DNA of 64,000 bases from Paramecium pentaurelia (GCA_905183005.1 CAJJDO010000011.1:354538-418537); one strand, 5' to 3'. Shown: positions 35,580 to 48,638, counted from the first letter of the stretch. Made by a program: numbers and translations. Notes: generated by a model from the letters alone, not told the origin.

Positions 35580-36940
35580 ATGGAATAAGATTAATAATTT
35601 GAAATAGTGGGGACATTTAACAATTAGTTTTAATAGTTTTCTATTCATATAATTCCTAATATAGATAGTATTAGCATTGTATAAAATAAGTTAAGTATTA
35701 GACTACTTTAACAGAGTAAAAGTTGTTTGAATTATAATATTCTGAGGAGAACATAAAATTCTAATGGGATGAATAAATGGATAGATTGGGTTTTGCAAAC
35801 TTTGTTTTGTTATACATAAAAAATGAAGAATTTAAGATATTTGGGAAGTAGGATAACTTACAATGGCTTTTCAACTTGTGTAAAGGAAAATTTATATTTC
35901 TATAAAGGAACCAAAATACAAAAAGAACTGTTGTAGAACAGAATGAAACAGGAATTGTATATTTAATATATGTAACCTCAGGTTTATAAAGTGGATGATA
36001 AGTGTAATAATGAAGAAGATTATTTTGATAAAATTCTTTTTGAGAATAAATAGTAATTCGATTAAGGTTTTACTATTCCAGAAGAATTAAGAGTTCTTAA
36101 ATTAGTTAATCAAAATAAATGTCTCTATTTAATGCGCATAGAGACTATTTAATATGATGGAAATTAATTTTCGTATAGTTATAAGAAAAAAAGACTGGAC
36201 TCATTGAAGTAATTCATATAATAGACTCCAAGTATGAAATTAAGTTAAGTATTAGAGATTATAAGATAACTTTTGTAAGGTATTTATATATATATTAGTT
36301 TAAGTAACACATTATTTTGAATCAATAAAGTTAATTCATAACAGATTAGACTTAGACAATATACAATATTCAAAGCAAGAAAATATGATTCAAATAACAA
36401 ATTTTTCATATTCCTTTTTAGAAAATACTTAACCAATTAAATTGTAAATAAATATGTTATGGAAAGTAGATATCAATAATTTGGTCATGCATCTCCAGAA
36501 AGTTTTTCTTAATAATAGTTAATAACTACGGCAACCAATATTTACTAGGTTGGCATTCTATTTTATATAATGTATAAAGAATTAAAACAATTAGGGTATT
36601 TGGGAGTAATCCCTTTGGAAGAAGTTAGGATGAGATTCAGAAAAATAATTATATTGGAAAATTTACTATACCTAAGGAAAATGGATTAATATAGTAAAAA
36701 TTGACAAAAATAAACGATATTATTTTTGAGATGATTTCATCTATGATGTCCAGAAATCCTTAATAAAGAAAATCATCTTCATATTATCTAAGATCAAAAA
36801 TCTTTTTGCCATTTTTGAAATAAAAAATTTCTCGAATGGAATTAAAGCTGTATTTTAATGAGATTAAAGAAGATGATACTATTAACAATGAAAACAAATT
36901 TATAAACTCCATCTACATTCTTAGAACAAAATTTAAATGA
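35580..36940 (+). CDS. predicted pseudokinase (kinase fold with lost catalytic residues)
   Basis: About 420 residues after removing introns of 23, 25, 19, 23 and 23 nt, each restoring the frame. An N-terminal PH-like region (EENIKFQWDEQMDRLGFANF) is followed by a kinase-like fold. I see a beta-lobe VYKVDDK, a helix-E region LSQVLEIIRQLLQ, the HRD-equivalent IHNRLDLDNIQYS (no catalytic Asp), the DFG-equivalent QITNFSYSFL (no DFG), the APE-equivalent GHASPESF, and NIYQVGILFYIMVFGSNPFG matching the alpha-F/G region. The layout matches that of the CAMK/ULK-like kinases elsewhere in the window, so the loss is specific. It should bind partners rather than phosphorylate. Ends at TGA 36938-36940, 185 bp before a CK1 gene on the same strand. 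Confidence 0.75.
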
Positions 36941-37124
36941 CCTAAATAAGTGTTAATAATGAAATTGATTCATTATTGTAATTATCCATAGATAAATATC
37001 TTAAATTTATATAATAATCAAATATTATTATTTACTAATGTAAATGGAGTTTAATAATTTATATTAATGTTTTCTAAAAATGATGTAAGTCCACTATAAA
37101 ATTAGAATTCTAAAAATAAGCTCA

Positions 37125-38833
37125 ATGAATTTGAAGATAAATTCTTACCTTTTAAAGTATTTTTAGAATATAAAAAAGGTTGGTGATCTAGTTTAAAATC
37201 GATTTTTTATAAGTCAAAAAATAGGTGAAGGGTCTTTTGGATCTGTGTTTAAAGTTAATGATCAAAATAATAATAATATGGCATTTGCTATAAAAATTCA
37301 ATCTGAGGATGATGAAACAAATTTATTAGAAAGAGAAATAAAGGTTTTAATTGAATTAAGGTAATGAAATATAATAACTGTTTATAAAGAAAGTATCAAG
37401 GGTTTCCATAAATAAAATTTTATGGGTAAGAAAGAGGTTAGACTTATTGTATTATGCAGATGCTAGGATAAAATTTAGAATAAATATTTAAGAAACTTGG
37501 AAATGTTATGAATTTAGGTAGTGTTTTGAGATTAGGAATCTAAGTAAGTAAAATATAAGATATTAGTGAATAGATGATTGAAAGAATAGCAATTATGCAT
37601 TAAAGTCGTTTTTTACATAGAGATATAAAACCAGACAATTTTGTTATAGATGGACCTAACAATCCTAGATTATTATATTTAATAGATTTTGGGTTGTCTA
37701 AATATTTTATAGTAATTTATATGTTTAAAAATAGAATAAAAAAGGAGATCATATAGTATAAGTTAAAAAAGCTGGATTAATTGGTACTGCTAGATATGCA
37801 AGTGTAAATGCTCATGAAGAAATGGAATAATCACGTAGAGATGATCTGGAAAGCATTGGATATGTTTTAATCTATTTAGCTACAGGAGTATTACCATGGA
37901 TGAATTTATAAATAGAAAAAAAAGATTTAAAATATGCAAAAATTAAGTAAATTAAAAAAGAAATCAAAATTAATGAATTATGTAAATCATTACCTAAGGT
38001 TAAATAATTTTAATTATTTATAGTGTTTTGAATAATTTATGAATGATGTAAAATCTTTAGAGTTTAAAGAGACTCCTAATTATGAGAAATTGAAATCTTA
38101 TTTTGAGAATCAGATTGAAATTGATAATAAATTATATTCAAATAATTAATAACCATTTGTTTATGATTGGGAACGTTTGTCTGATTTTGCAAAATAAAAA
38201 AAACACCAAACAATTCATGTTATGGAAGTAAAATATTTTATTATTATTTAGAATTAATTGAAAAATTAACATATTTAAATTGTAATTAATCCACATAAAT
38301 AAAATTAAGTGGCAAAATAAGAATTATTTTTAAATTAATAAATTATAAACTCATAATAAAATTCAATCTAAAATGAATAAAATAAAATTGATTAAATTAT
38401 TAATGAATAGAAATAAGAATAATTATAAATTATAAACACTACTAGTAATTAATTTAAGACTCATCCTTTCGTTATAAATGTTATTGAAAATTAAAAAGAT
38501 CAATTATAACCTATAAAATTAGATGAAAGTAGAATTACAAGATTATAAAATCATTCTACTACACTTTTATAAAATCCTCATTTTAATTCATCTTTTTAAT
38601 TTGATTCATTTATTTAACCTTCTATAGCAACATCTAGAATGAATAATTATATAGAAAGTGAAAGTGTTGTTAGTGAAGGCAACGTCTTACCTATTTGGGA
38701 TATAAAAGGATCTTAATAAGATTTTTAATAAGGAACTAGAATTTTGGAAGGAATCAGAAAGCCTAGTTAAATTATTTTAAGAAAAGAAAGAAAGATTCAT
38801 TCATGTATTAATTTATATGAATATAGAAATTGA
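37125..38833 (+). CDS. casein kinase 1-family protein kinase with Gln/Asn-rich tail
   Basis: The domain begins with IGEGSFGSVFKV and FAIKIQ, then YQGFPQIKFYGQERGQTYC (typical CK1 alpha-C to beta-5), HRDIKPDNF, LIDFGLSKYF and KAGLIGTARYASVNAH. CK1 kinases have exactly this SIN/ASVN substitution of the APE motif. Introns of 29, 23-30, 23, 25 and 24 nt are required. Catalytic residues are intact. After the domain (about residue 300) the protein continues with some 200 Gln/Asn/Ile-rich residues ending at TGA 38831-38833. The N-terminal ATG at 37125 is the only one upstream of the glycine loop. CK1 enzymes regulate trafficking, cilia and clocks; the substrate here is unknown. Confidence 0.88.
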
Positions 38834-38999
38834 TACTGTAAAATAAATGCAAAATCTATTTGTTCATCCTAATTAAATAATTGGTGACAACGAAACATAT
38901 GTAGAAGGATTAGAATGAAAGAGAGACATTTGTTATTTAATAAAATTTACTAAACTTATATCAATAATTCTAGATAATAATTAATTATAAATATAAAAA

Positions 39000-41900
39000 T
39001 CAAGCTTTATTATATAGAGTATTGCTAAAAAGAGGACCAAGTTTATTCAGTTCTTTTTGAAATAAGTTTCTTTCCTCTTTTTTTCCTTTTTTCTTTTTGT
39101 TATATTTTAATTTCTCATAAAAGAAAGTAACTTCATTTTCTGTTGCTAAATACAAACTCTTAATATCTTATAAAATAGTTTAAACAAATGAACTAGCTTG
39201 ACTAATTATTTCATTTGTAATTGGAGATACGATAGTAATTTATAATTAATTATCTTCTTCATTTAAATCAAAAAATGGACTAGATTATATAATATATCAT
39301 TACTCTTAATTAAATCCTTTATAATTAATCCCTGTCTTTTAGGTGTCAAATTCCATACCATAAAATTATAAGAATTTGTAAGTAGTGAATCCAATAGAGG
39401 AAGCTTAATTTTATTAATAGCAACTCTCTAAAAATGCTAAAACCATTTAAATTATACAAAAGGAAGAGATCCCTCCTTTATATTAATCATTTAATCCTCT
39501 CTTTTTTAATAAGCTCTTAAATAAAAGAACAATTGGTCTTAATTCGCTATAAAAAGATAACCATTATAATGTTAATTCTGTTGAAATTTATCCAAGATGC
39601 CAATTTTATTTAGCTCCTTAATATTAAAAAAAGCTAATGTCTACACTAAATAAATGGGATGGAATTTCTTCATCAGAACTAAATAATCATTTATATTATA
39701 TACTTTTGAATTAGATCAATATATGGTAATACAATGACATGAGAGGAATCTACAAAAGAAATAGTAGGATCAACTTAAAGTTTAATCAATGGCATATTTG
39801 AAGTTGTAATTGCTCTATAAAAAATTTGATATATTTTTATACCTTATATTTTTGACCCATTTCATTTTTTATAGAAAATCAATAATTTTTTAAATGGGTA
39901 CATTTAATTAAGTGGATGGAAACAATTCAAATCCTGTTATTCCAATATCAATATCACTTTCTGGAAGGGCTAAACCAGTTGCACAAGATCCAAATAGACG
40001 AACAGTAGAATTGAATTCTATTAATAGAATATTAAATTATAACCTCTAAAGAGTTAATTAATAACAAAGGAAATTCTATCATATATTATTCTCCTCATTT
40101 ATAGAATTTCCTAATTTCTTGTTAAATTTAAATCATTAAACTCTCTCATATCCATATCTAATTTTTTAATCATCAAAGTTCTAGCTTAATTCATAATAAT
40201 TGTATCAATTTCTTCAGGATTATTAGTTTTTTAGAATTCTAAATTATTTTAAGAATAATTTATATTTTAATTATTATTATTATTATCCAATAATAATTCA
40301 TCTTAACATAGACTCAACTCTTATATTTAAATTACATGTTTTAATGGTTTAATTAATTAATTTTCATCTACTGTAACTTAAATAGGATATTAAGAAGATT
40401 TATTTTATTTAATAATTTCTACATTTTCAGATTATGGAGATATAGATATATTCTCTTTCTTTTCAGGAGTTAAAGTTTATTAAGAGAGTGTTTCTTAACT
40501 ACTATTTTTTAGACTATTTCTATTAGAAAAGTTCTCTTTATCTTTATCTTAATTTTAAATATCTTTTTGTTAATAATTAAATTGATTTATCATTTAAGAT
40601 TTAGGTTTTTATGTTGGAGTTATTTAAGTTAATTAATTAGATTTATTATTTGGATTAGATTTATTATTTGAATTAGATTTTTTGAAATGGAGATCCTAAG
40701 AACTAGCAAATTTTCTTTAAGTCTTTTTTCTTTATCTTTTTGGTCCTGTGATTACAACCCAATTATCTTCATCATCATTTTAACCATTTAATTCGTTTTG
40801 ATTTAATTCCATTTCTTAAATCAATTCTGTAATTTTAGTTGGCTCTATAATATTGGTATCTTTTTTATGAAGATCAGCAATTATAAAATCTATTTGCTTA
40901 TTATCAGAACAAGGACTTAAAGTTAAATTATATTATACTTTGAATGTCTATTGCATTCACATTCAATACAATGTACATCATCTTAAGTTGTATCTTATTT
41001 ATCAGTAATTTCAAAACTATTACATTTATCTTAAATTGATATAAGATTTTTTTAAGAATCATTTTCATTTTTATTTTTTTATTTTTTCTATTTCTTAGAT
41101 TTCTTTTTTTAATCTTAACTCTTCTTTTTTTCTTTGCCTTCTATTTCTTAAAGATCTTTGACTAATTTTTCTTTAAATTAATCTCTAATCATTCTTAAAA
41201 CTCTCTTTTCACAAAAAGATGAAAGTGAGTTAAATCTTTCTAAAGGTAAACAATAAATATTATCAAAATTATTATTCTCAAATAATTAATTGATTTCTGT
41301 TTCATTTATTTCTAATGATGTTATATTATTATCATATGTATTTTATCCATCATTTTATTAAATGGGTTTTTTCATTAATAATTATGCCCATAAAATATCT
41401 TCTTATTTAGTATTTTTCTTTTTTGGAGCATTCTTAAATTCTTTACATATTTAAGGAATTTAATGAATTATTTTTTATTTAAAATCAACATTTTACATCC
41501 AATATTTTTTAAGATCCTCATTTTAAATTGAATTGTTATCAGTTAAATTTCCTTATTAACTTTAATAATATCTAAGTAATCATATATCAATTTATACATC
41601 AATGCTATAGCTTTTTCAAATTCATTTATTACCCAACCAGCACATGTTTAATATGTTTTTGGATTAAACCAAATAGCATCATTTACAATATATTATTTTG
41701 CAATTGAATTTAATGTAACCTTTGGTTAAGATGAAAATGCTAATCCATTAGAACATTCAATTAATAAGTTTATGATATCTTCTAAGGATCCTTGTAAACA
41801 AAATTTATCGAATATATCATCTTAATCAATGATAAATATTTTAGAAAGTAATTTCTTATCGATTTTATTATCATATGAATACCTATTCTAAATGCAATTT

Positions 41901-42324
41901 CTCTTCCTCATGTGAACGCCTTTTACGAACTAAACACACAACCTTAATATCTTCATTTATTGAAGGAAATCTTATCTTAGAATAACTTTATACTTTGGGT
42001 TTTCATCTTTTAAAGCATAGCTAGATCTTTCAACAAGCAAATCATGGAGATACATACGCATTATAAAGGTAGTTATCTTTTTCGAATTGACAGCAATCTC
42101 ATTTATATTTTATTTCTTAACCCTAAAAATTACCACAATTAATAAAATATATATATATCGTAAGAACAAAAAGCAACACTTAGAGCATGCTGCTTCAAGA
42201 AGTGATTTAAATCAAATCAATACCATTGAATAAGGTCATTTTTGTAAGTATTCTCAAATGATTCAATTGTTTCACAAGCATGATTGTTGTATTTTGTCAA
42301 ATATTTAGGAATGTTATAAAGCAT
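39000..42324 (-). CDS. terminal nucleotidyltransferase (Cid1/TUTase or Trf4 type)
   Basis: Reverse-strand gene of about 1,000 residues. The nucleotidyltransferase core near 39.9-40.0 kb reads STVRLFGSCATGLALPESD then IDIGITG, the GS...DxD motif of the pol-beta superfamily. After a 28-nt intron comes PLIKLQVDPTISFVDSSHV, with the third-strand Asp region and typical central domain. Downstream lie KFHPIYLVQTLAFFNIKELN and a basic C-terminus. Upstream is a 300-residue helical region (DDIFDKFCLQGSLEDIINLL) and a long low-complexity Lys/Gln/Ser linker with an embedded HCIECECN cysteine cluster. The first exon (ATG at 42324) may carry a small zinc-binding motif. The enzyme should add U or A tails to RNA. 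Ciliates use many small RNAs, but nothing here links it to them directly. Confidence 0.8.
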
Positions 42325-42719
42325 GTATATTTGTAAATTTTATAATTTATTAATTATTGTACTCTTTAAATTTACATAAAAAAGCCATGACTCATTTTAA
42401 CAATGTCTTTTACAACAATATTTAAATATATTCTGGATTGTATTTAAAAAATTATTACTAATGAATTAAAATAAATATATTTCTGTTTTATTTAAACACT
42501 TGATCTAAATTTCCTATTAAATTATAGTTTAAGTAAATTAGTTCTATCTTTTAATAAAGGTTTTAGATTAAGATTATGATTTAATTTATATTTTGAAATT
42601 CATATATTCCTATTATTAATTTATTATATTATTATTTGTAAGAAACAATTACACAAATGAAGGGGAAGAGAATAAATAAATTTTATATATAATAATTTTA
42701 ACAATAAATAAATTCATTA

Positions 42720-44942
42720 ATGTCATCCAATGTTAAAAAAGATTAAAAGAAAGCTTCAAATCAGTTCTTAGATTTTGATTAATTAGCTCATAAGAAATAT
42801 CATTATGATCAAAAGAAAGCAAATGATTAATCTATTAAATAAGAATAGTATATACATGATCTAAAAAAAGCGTAGTTTATTTTAATAATTAGTTATGATT
42901 AATAAAAATTAGAGATTGAACCTTTATTTTAGAAAGTTGAATTGTTATAGATAGAAAGAAAATAATTAATGGATGAAATTGAATAATATAAAATGAGTTA
43001 GATGGAAATTCTTAAAAAATATGAAACAGAATATTAAGAAAAAGATAAATTGAATAAGGAGTGCACAAAGCTCAAATAATAAATTTAAGCTTAACAGAAG
43101 ATGTAAATGCCAAAAGAATTTTAAGAGAAATAATGTAATCAATTAAAAGAAACCCTATTTGTTACAATCAAAGATATAATGCATGACTTTTTAGATAATT
43201 ACAATCATATGATGGGTTGTGTAGATGAAAATGGAAGTATTATTATATTATTGATATTTTAAGTTTCTGTCAATTTGTTAGATGAATTATTATAATAAAT
43301 TGATGATTCAATCATTATGTTTGTAAATAATATATCTACTCAATAAACTAAATAATTTGAATCACAGGAGATACAACATTTGAAAGACTAAATAGAAAAA
43401 ACTCTTTAAACAGTATCAAATTTGTCTGCTGAAAACTAAGATTTAAGTACAGCATTAGATATTGAGAAATAATATAAAGAAAAAATATTAAATTAAAGAA
43501 ACACCTAATAATAATTGATCAATCAATTACAAAATTAAATAGAGACAATTAATAATGAAAAGAAATAACTTGAATAATAAATGTAGGAAATTTAAATGAA
43601 AAATCTAGAATTTTAACATGATTTAAGTAGAGTAAATGAATTCAAAGATGAAGAAAATGAAAAATTAAAAAATGAATTTATTGATTCAATCAATGAACTT
43701 TAAAAATAAATTTCAAAATTATAATTAGAAAATACTAAATTGACTTCATTAATTGAAAATAATACTAAAAAATAAAATAAAGATGCAGAATTGTTAAATG
43801 AAAAAGTAAGAGAATTAGAAAGCAAATTAAATTAAGAAACTATTAAATTTGAGTAGAAATCCAGAGAAGTAAATGAAATATATAATAATAAATTAGATGA
43901 TAAGAATTGAAAAAGAATAAACTTAATACAAAGTTGAAGCAACTAAACTATTTGAAGAAAATAGTTATTACTAATAGTAATTAGAAATAATTAAAGAAAA
44001 AAGAAAATAAGATAAAGATGTTCTAGAGAAATAAAAAGAAAAATTCAAGAAACTCGAATTGTAATTTTAAAAATCAGAGATAGATTTATAAACTAAAATA
44101 GTCTAATTAGAAGAATAAATTACATAACTTACTTAATTGTAAGAAAAAGATAATTCTATATAATAAATTACCTTACATACAGAGGTTTTAATGGAAAAAG
44201 AAATTTAATTATCAAAATTAGATTAACTGGTTACTGAGTAATTATGTATGTTATTTTAGATCTACCTAAAAAATCAATGAATAAAAGTAATAGATTGTAG
44301 AAATGAAGATTTAAATTAATACATTAGAATAAGATTTATAATAATAAATACTTACCAATTAATAACATTAAGAAAGAAGGGCAAATGCTTTTAGCGAAAT
44401 AAATCGTTTAGAACAACAAAATTAAATTTAAAAATAAGTAATTCAATTAAAACATAAATTAGCGTATTAATGATTAAGATTTAATAATTAAATAGCTATA
44501 ATCAGAAGTTTAAGAATTATTCAAATAAATAAATACAAATTCTCAATAAAATCATACACCAAAGCATAATCAAAGCTTTAGCAAAAATTCTATGTGTGAT
44601 GGCAATAATTTAGATTCATCAAAATTAACTGATGTTGATAGTTAAATCTCTAAGACTGCCAAAGCTGCTTCCATTATATTAAATGGCTTGAATTATTTTA
44701 AACTTAGACCTTAAGTTTCTATTCAATAGGTTGAGGATCAAGATAGGAAAATTGCTGAAAAAGCATTACAAAAATAAGCAGGAGATTTGAAATCAAATTT
44801 GGAATAATTATACAAAAGTTTCTTGTCAACTTTAATGTAAAATTAAGTTAATGATGAAAAATTTTTGAAGTTTGAGAGACAAATTAATGAATGTGTTAAA
44901 AAAACATAAGATTTACATGACAATATTGAAGATTTTTTTTGA
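42720..44942 (+). CDS. long coiled-coil protein, about 720 aa
   Basis: From ATG 42720 almost the entire protein is heptad-rich, Gln/Glu/Lys-dominated coiled coil (for example EPLFQKVELLQIERKQLMDE and NSIQQITLHTEVLMEKEIQL), ending with FFLSTLMQNQVN-like and VKKTQDLHDNIEDFF before TGA 44940-44942. A 28-nt intron near 43870-43897 and one or more near 44.25 kb are needed. A short globular stretch around residue 150 (KDIMHDFLDNYNHMMGCV) breaks the coil. No known domain. Likely a centrosomal, basal-body or filament protein, by inference only. Confidence 0.65.
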
Positions 44943-45520
44943 TTTTATGATTAATTTATGTAGATTAATACTTTAGATAATTCTTAAGATATAATAATGA
45001 TATAATATTGGAAATATTATAATTTGATTTTTGAAGGAGTGATAATGATTAAATATATTATAAAAGTATTATAAAAATAATTTGAAAGATTAGGGAAAAA
45101 ATATGTTTTTAAACATATTTCTAAGTATATATTAAATATACATTAAGATTCTAAAATAATATTCAAATTTTATATATATAAAGTTAATGCAAAAATATTA
45201 TTAATTTTCTAGAATATTATGTAATATATCTTTTGGGAGAATAAAAACTTAAATTCTTTTATTTAAGGTTTGAAAGTTTGTAAATAACATTAACTTAGTT
45301 TTTAATTTTAAGAAAATTAGTCTAAATAGATTTATAATTAAGTAAAAGTCTATGAATTATAAATATGAATAATTTTCATGAAACAAAATTAGAGTGTTGG
45401 AACTATTGTTTTTTATGATTAATATTTTTTAACTTGAGAATAGAACTTTATTGATATAAGTTAATTAAAAAATGTATATACGTGTTTTTGTATAATATTA
45501 ATATCTTTAAATTTAATAAG
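44943..45520. other. spacer of about 580 bp
   Basis: Very A+T-rich. It contains a perfect 22-bp palindrome at 45099-45120, otherwise no coding frame, RNA gene or repeat that I can support. Confidence 0.5.
45099..45120. repeat. perfect 22-bp palindrome in a spacer
   Basis: AAATATGTTT and AAACATATTT are exact inverted copies separated by TT, about 160 bp after a stop codon. It could form a hairpin or a dimeric protein-binding site. A+T-rich spacers produce palindromes by chance, so function is uncertain. Confidence 0.45.
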
Positions 45521-46105
45521 ATGAGTTGCTGTTCATTCATTGGAAGAATTTTGTTGGCTGTCATTTTCATTGGTGCTGGAGTTGACAAATTTATGTAACC
45601 ACAAAATTCTGTTGGATTGTTGAATGGTAGATATCCAGCCTTCTATAAAAATTTGGAAACAACAGCAAAATAATACAATGTTCCACTTCCAGTTTAATTA
45701 GTAAAATATTGCCTTAATATTTTTAGTCACCCACTTCAATCAAGCAATTTTCTAATGAAATCATTTTAGGAGTTGGTGGTGCTGAATTAGTTTTGGGTCT
45801 TTTTGTTATTTTGAATTAAGCATGGGCAGGAAAATTGTTGTCTTTATTGACATTATCATTTGTTGCTGTAATTCACAATCCATTTATTCATGGAACAACA
45901 TAAGCGTAATTTTAACAAACATTTATAAAATAGTGAGAAATTGTCAGAATAAATCCAAGGATTATGGACATTAGGTATTGCTGGTGCTTTATTGATTGTT
46001 GGTGCTTCATCATCAAGCAAGACTTGCGCTCCAGTAGCAGTAAAATCAAAAGGAGTTACACCAACTGCACCAGCTGCTTCAACCAAAAAAGCCAAGAGAA
46101 ATTGA
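45521..46105 (+). CDS. DoxX-like four-TM membrane protein (about 175 aa)
   Basis: ATG at 45521. The first helix FIGRILLAVIFIGAGVDKF has the DoxX family pattern (R-x-L-L-A-x-x-F-I-x-x-G-x-x-K-F). Three more helices follow (IILGVGGAELVLGLFVIL, KLLSLLTLSFVAVIHNP, LWTLGIAGALLIVGAS), with introns of 26 and 28 nt between. The C-terminus is basic and Ala/Thr-rich (VKSKGVTPTAPAAS), ending at TGA 46103-46105. DoxX proteins sit in membranes and are linked to redox processes in bacteria; the ciliate role is unknown. Codon use has more G and C than the neighbouring coiled-coil genes, suggesting higher expression. Confidence 0.75.
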
Positions 46106-46184
46106 GAAATTTAAATAAATATATATGATAATAAGTGCATTTAAAATATTTTTTTAAAGTCATTTTCCAAAAATTAAATATTCA

Positions 46185-47644
46185 ATGGGATTAGATATCA
46201 ATTTATTAAGAGAAGATAAAGGTGGAAATCCTAACTTAGTGAAGGAATGGTGTTAAAAGAGATTTTAAGATCCAGCTATAGTTGACAAGGTTATTGCTCT
46301 TGATTAAGAGTGGAGAAAAGGTACTCAAATTTTTAAAACTTTCTTAGCCAGATTTAATCTTGATCAACTTAATAAAGAATATGGTATTGCCAACAAGAAA
46401 ATTGCTGAAAAGAAGAAGGCCAATAAATAAGACCCATGTATTGAAGAAGTTGAATAAGCTAAAGCAATAGATCTTAAAATTAAAGAAGCTTAAAAAGTAA
46501 GAAATTAATCTTATAAAAAGATTGAATAAGAATAAGAAAATATTTTAACTAAAACACTAAATAAAATTGGAAATTTAGTACATGAATCAGTACCAGTCTC
46601 TAAAGATGAAGCTTAAAATAAAATTGAAATAACATGGGGTTAAATTCCTAACATACAAGTCAATAGTACTCCAGGTAGATGTCACCATCATGAGATCTTA
46701 TTTATGATTGATGGTGTTGACCTTAAGAGAGGGTCTAAAATAGCAGGCCACAGAGCCTATTTCCTTAAGGGACCAGGTCTCTTATTGAATTAAGCTCTTG
46801 TAAGTTATGGAATTCAATTCCTCAACTAAAGAGGTTACACTCCTGTATAAACACCTTTCTTTATGAAAAAAACATGTATGGCAGAAACAGCATAATTATC
46901 TGATTTTGATGACCAATTGTACAAGGTATGATCAATCTTATAATTTAATAAGGTTACTGGCAATCCTGATGATGAGGATCTATATCTTATTGCAACATCA
47001 GAATAACCTATATCTGCTATGTATAGAAAAGAATGGTTAGAGCCTAAAGATCTACCTATTAAATATGGTGGTAGTTCGACTTGTTTTAGAAAAGAAGCTG
47101 GTGCTTATGGTAAAGATGTATGGGGAATATTCAGAGTTCATCAATTTGAAAAGATTGAATAATTTGTTATTTGCCCACCTGAAGAATCATGGAAATACCA
47201 TGAAGAAATGATTACTGCTGGCTAAGACTTTGTTAAGTCTTTGGAATTACCTTATAGAGTAGTCAATATAGTTTCTGGGGCATTAAATGATGCTGCAGCC
47301 AAAAAATATGATTTAGAAGCATGGTTCCCAGGATATAAGGATTATAGAGAATTATAATCTTGTTCAAACTGTCTTGATTATTAATCAAGAGCTCTTGAAA
47401 TTCGTTTTGGTGCTAAAAAGGCTGATGAAAAGGAAAAGAAATATGTACATATGCTTAATGCAACATTATGTGCAACAGAAAGAACTTTATGTTGTATATT
47501 GGAGAATTATTAAACAGAAACTGGAGTAAAAGTTCCTACTGTTTTAGTAATTGATTAAAATAATATATTTAGTAACCATATGTTGGCAAGGATTTCATTC
47601 CTTATGTTAAACCATTGCCTAAAAAGGAAGATCTAGGTGCATGA
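46185..47644 (+). CDS. seryl-tRNA synthetase, cytosolic
   Basis: About 450 residues. The N-terminal coiled-coil arm begins MGLDINLLREDKGGNPNLV and is rich in Lys/Glu. The class II catalytic domain follows: MAETAQLSDFDDQLYK, a 27-nt intron, DLYLIATSEQPISAMYR (the Gln is TAA), motif 2 FRKEAGAYGKDVWGIFRVHQ, and motif 3 HMLNATLCATERTLCCI. Introns of 24, 27 and 26 nt are clean. The C-terminal extension is short (YVKPLPKKEDLGA) before TGA 47642-47644. The enzyme charges tRNA-Ser in the cytosol. Motif 3 differs slightly from the common LNGTLCATTR but keeps the essential Arg. No mitochondrial presequence is seen. Confidence 0.95.
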
Positions 47645-47955
47645 AGAATTATTATATACCATTAATATATTCTAATAAATTCAATTTTCAATTTTTATTG
47701 TAAAAATACATTATTAATAATAATTATTTTATTAATTCATTTAATACTAATAATATATCATATAGATTTAGTATCTTCTTTAGCTAATATTATATTAAAT
47801 ATGATTGAAACATGTAATTCTTAAAATAATATAGGATTAATCATTCATTAAGATTAAAGTCATAAAATTAAATTAATTTACTTTTATTTATTTATGTTTT
47901 TCTTTAATTTGTTGTTTGATGGAAAAATTGTTTTTTATATTAAATAAATAAATAT
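47645..47955. other. spacer of about 310 bp between convergent genes
   Basis: A+T-rich sequence between the ends of the synthetase gene and the reverse-strand coiled-coil gene. Nothing recognisable. Confidence 0.5.
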
Positions 47956-48638
47956 TCATTTATTAGTTGAACTTGAACTTTAACCAGAGTTTTCTTGAAA
48001 ATTTCTACTCTGTTATTTAAGTATCATATAATCAGCAAGTATCAATTTGAGCCACTTCCAAGTCTATTTAAGTGAAGGTTGTTCACGAAATGAATTGTCT
48101 GGATGGCAACTAACCACCATATGCAAAAGAGATTCTATAAATTTATGTTCATGGGAATATTTAGATCTTCCTTAATATAATATTACTTCAAAATTTGCAA
48201 TTCTTCAGATATATCTTAATGTAATTTATTTGTTGTGATTACTTCTTATTCCAATTTTAATATAGTTTTTTTCAATTCTATATTTATCTTTTGTAATTAA
48301 CCATTATGCATAATTTCACTATGTAATTTATCAGACATTTGCTACAGTTCCTTATTCAATTCATCAATGTATTTCTAATTCCTATTCGAATTTTTAAATT
48401 GTTCTTCTAGCTCATATTTTAAATCCTTGACTTAATTGAGAAGTAATTATTCAACCTTTCTTAACTACACAATGATATCGTTTAATTTTTATATTTCCTA
48501 ATCTAAATTTTGTTATTGTTTAGGCAATGATCTACTATATGATTTTTTTTAAAGATCAGAATTTTAAGATTTTCTTGCTGTATATGAATCTAAAGACAAA
48601 TTTGCTTCTGCATCAGTCTCCCTTATGGAATATAACAT
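47956..48638 (-). CDS. coiled-coil protein of about 215 aa
   Basis: The reverse-strand ATG at 48638 opens MLYSIRETDAEANLSLDSYT. Residues about 45-150 are a continuous coiled coil (NQVKDLKYELEEQFKNSNRN, QQMSDKLHSEIMHNGQLQKI). A 20-nt intron joins QILK to SKYSHEHKFIESLLHMVVS. The C-terminus has a compact WKWLKLILADYM segment and a Ser/Asn end before TGA 47958-47956. No family is recognised. The short globular end after a coil resembles adaptor proteins. Confidence 0.62.

Noticed and set aside
36941..37186. Open forward frame ending EYKKGW that overlaps the start of the CK1 gene and could suggest a programmed frameshift
   Set aside because: The pseudokinase already ends at TGA 36940, and the CK1 frame has its own ATG at 37125; the overlap is more simply an untranslated spacer.
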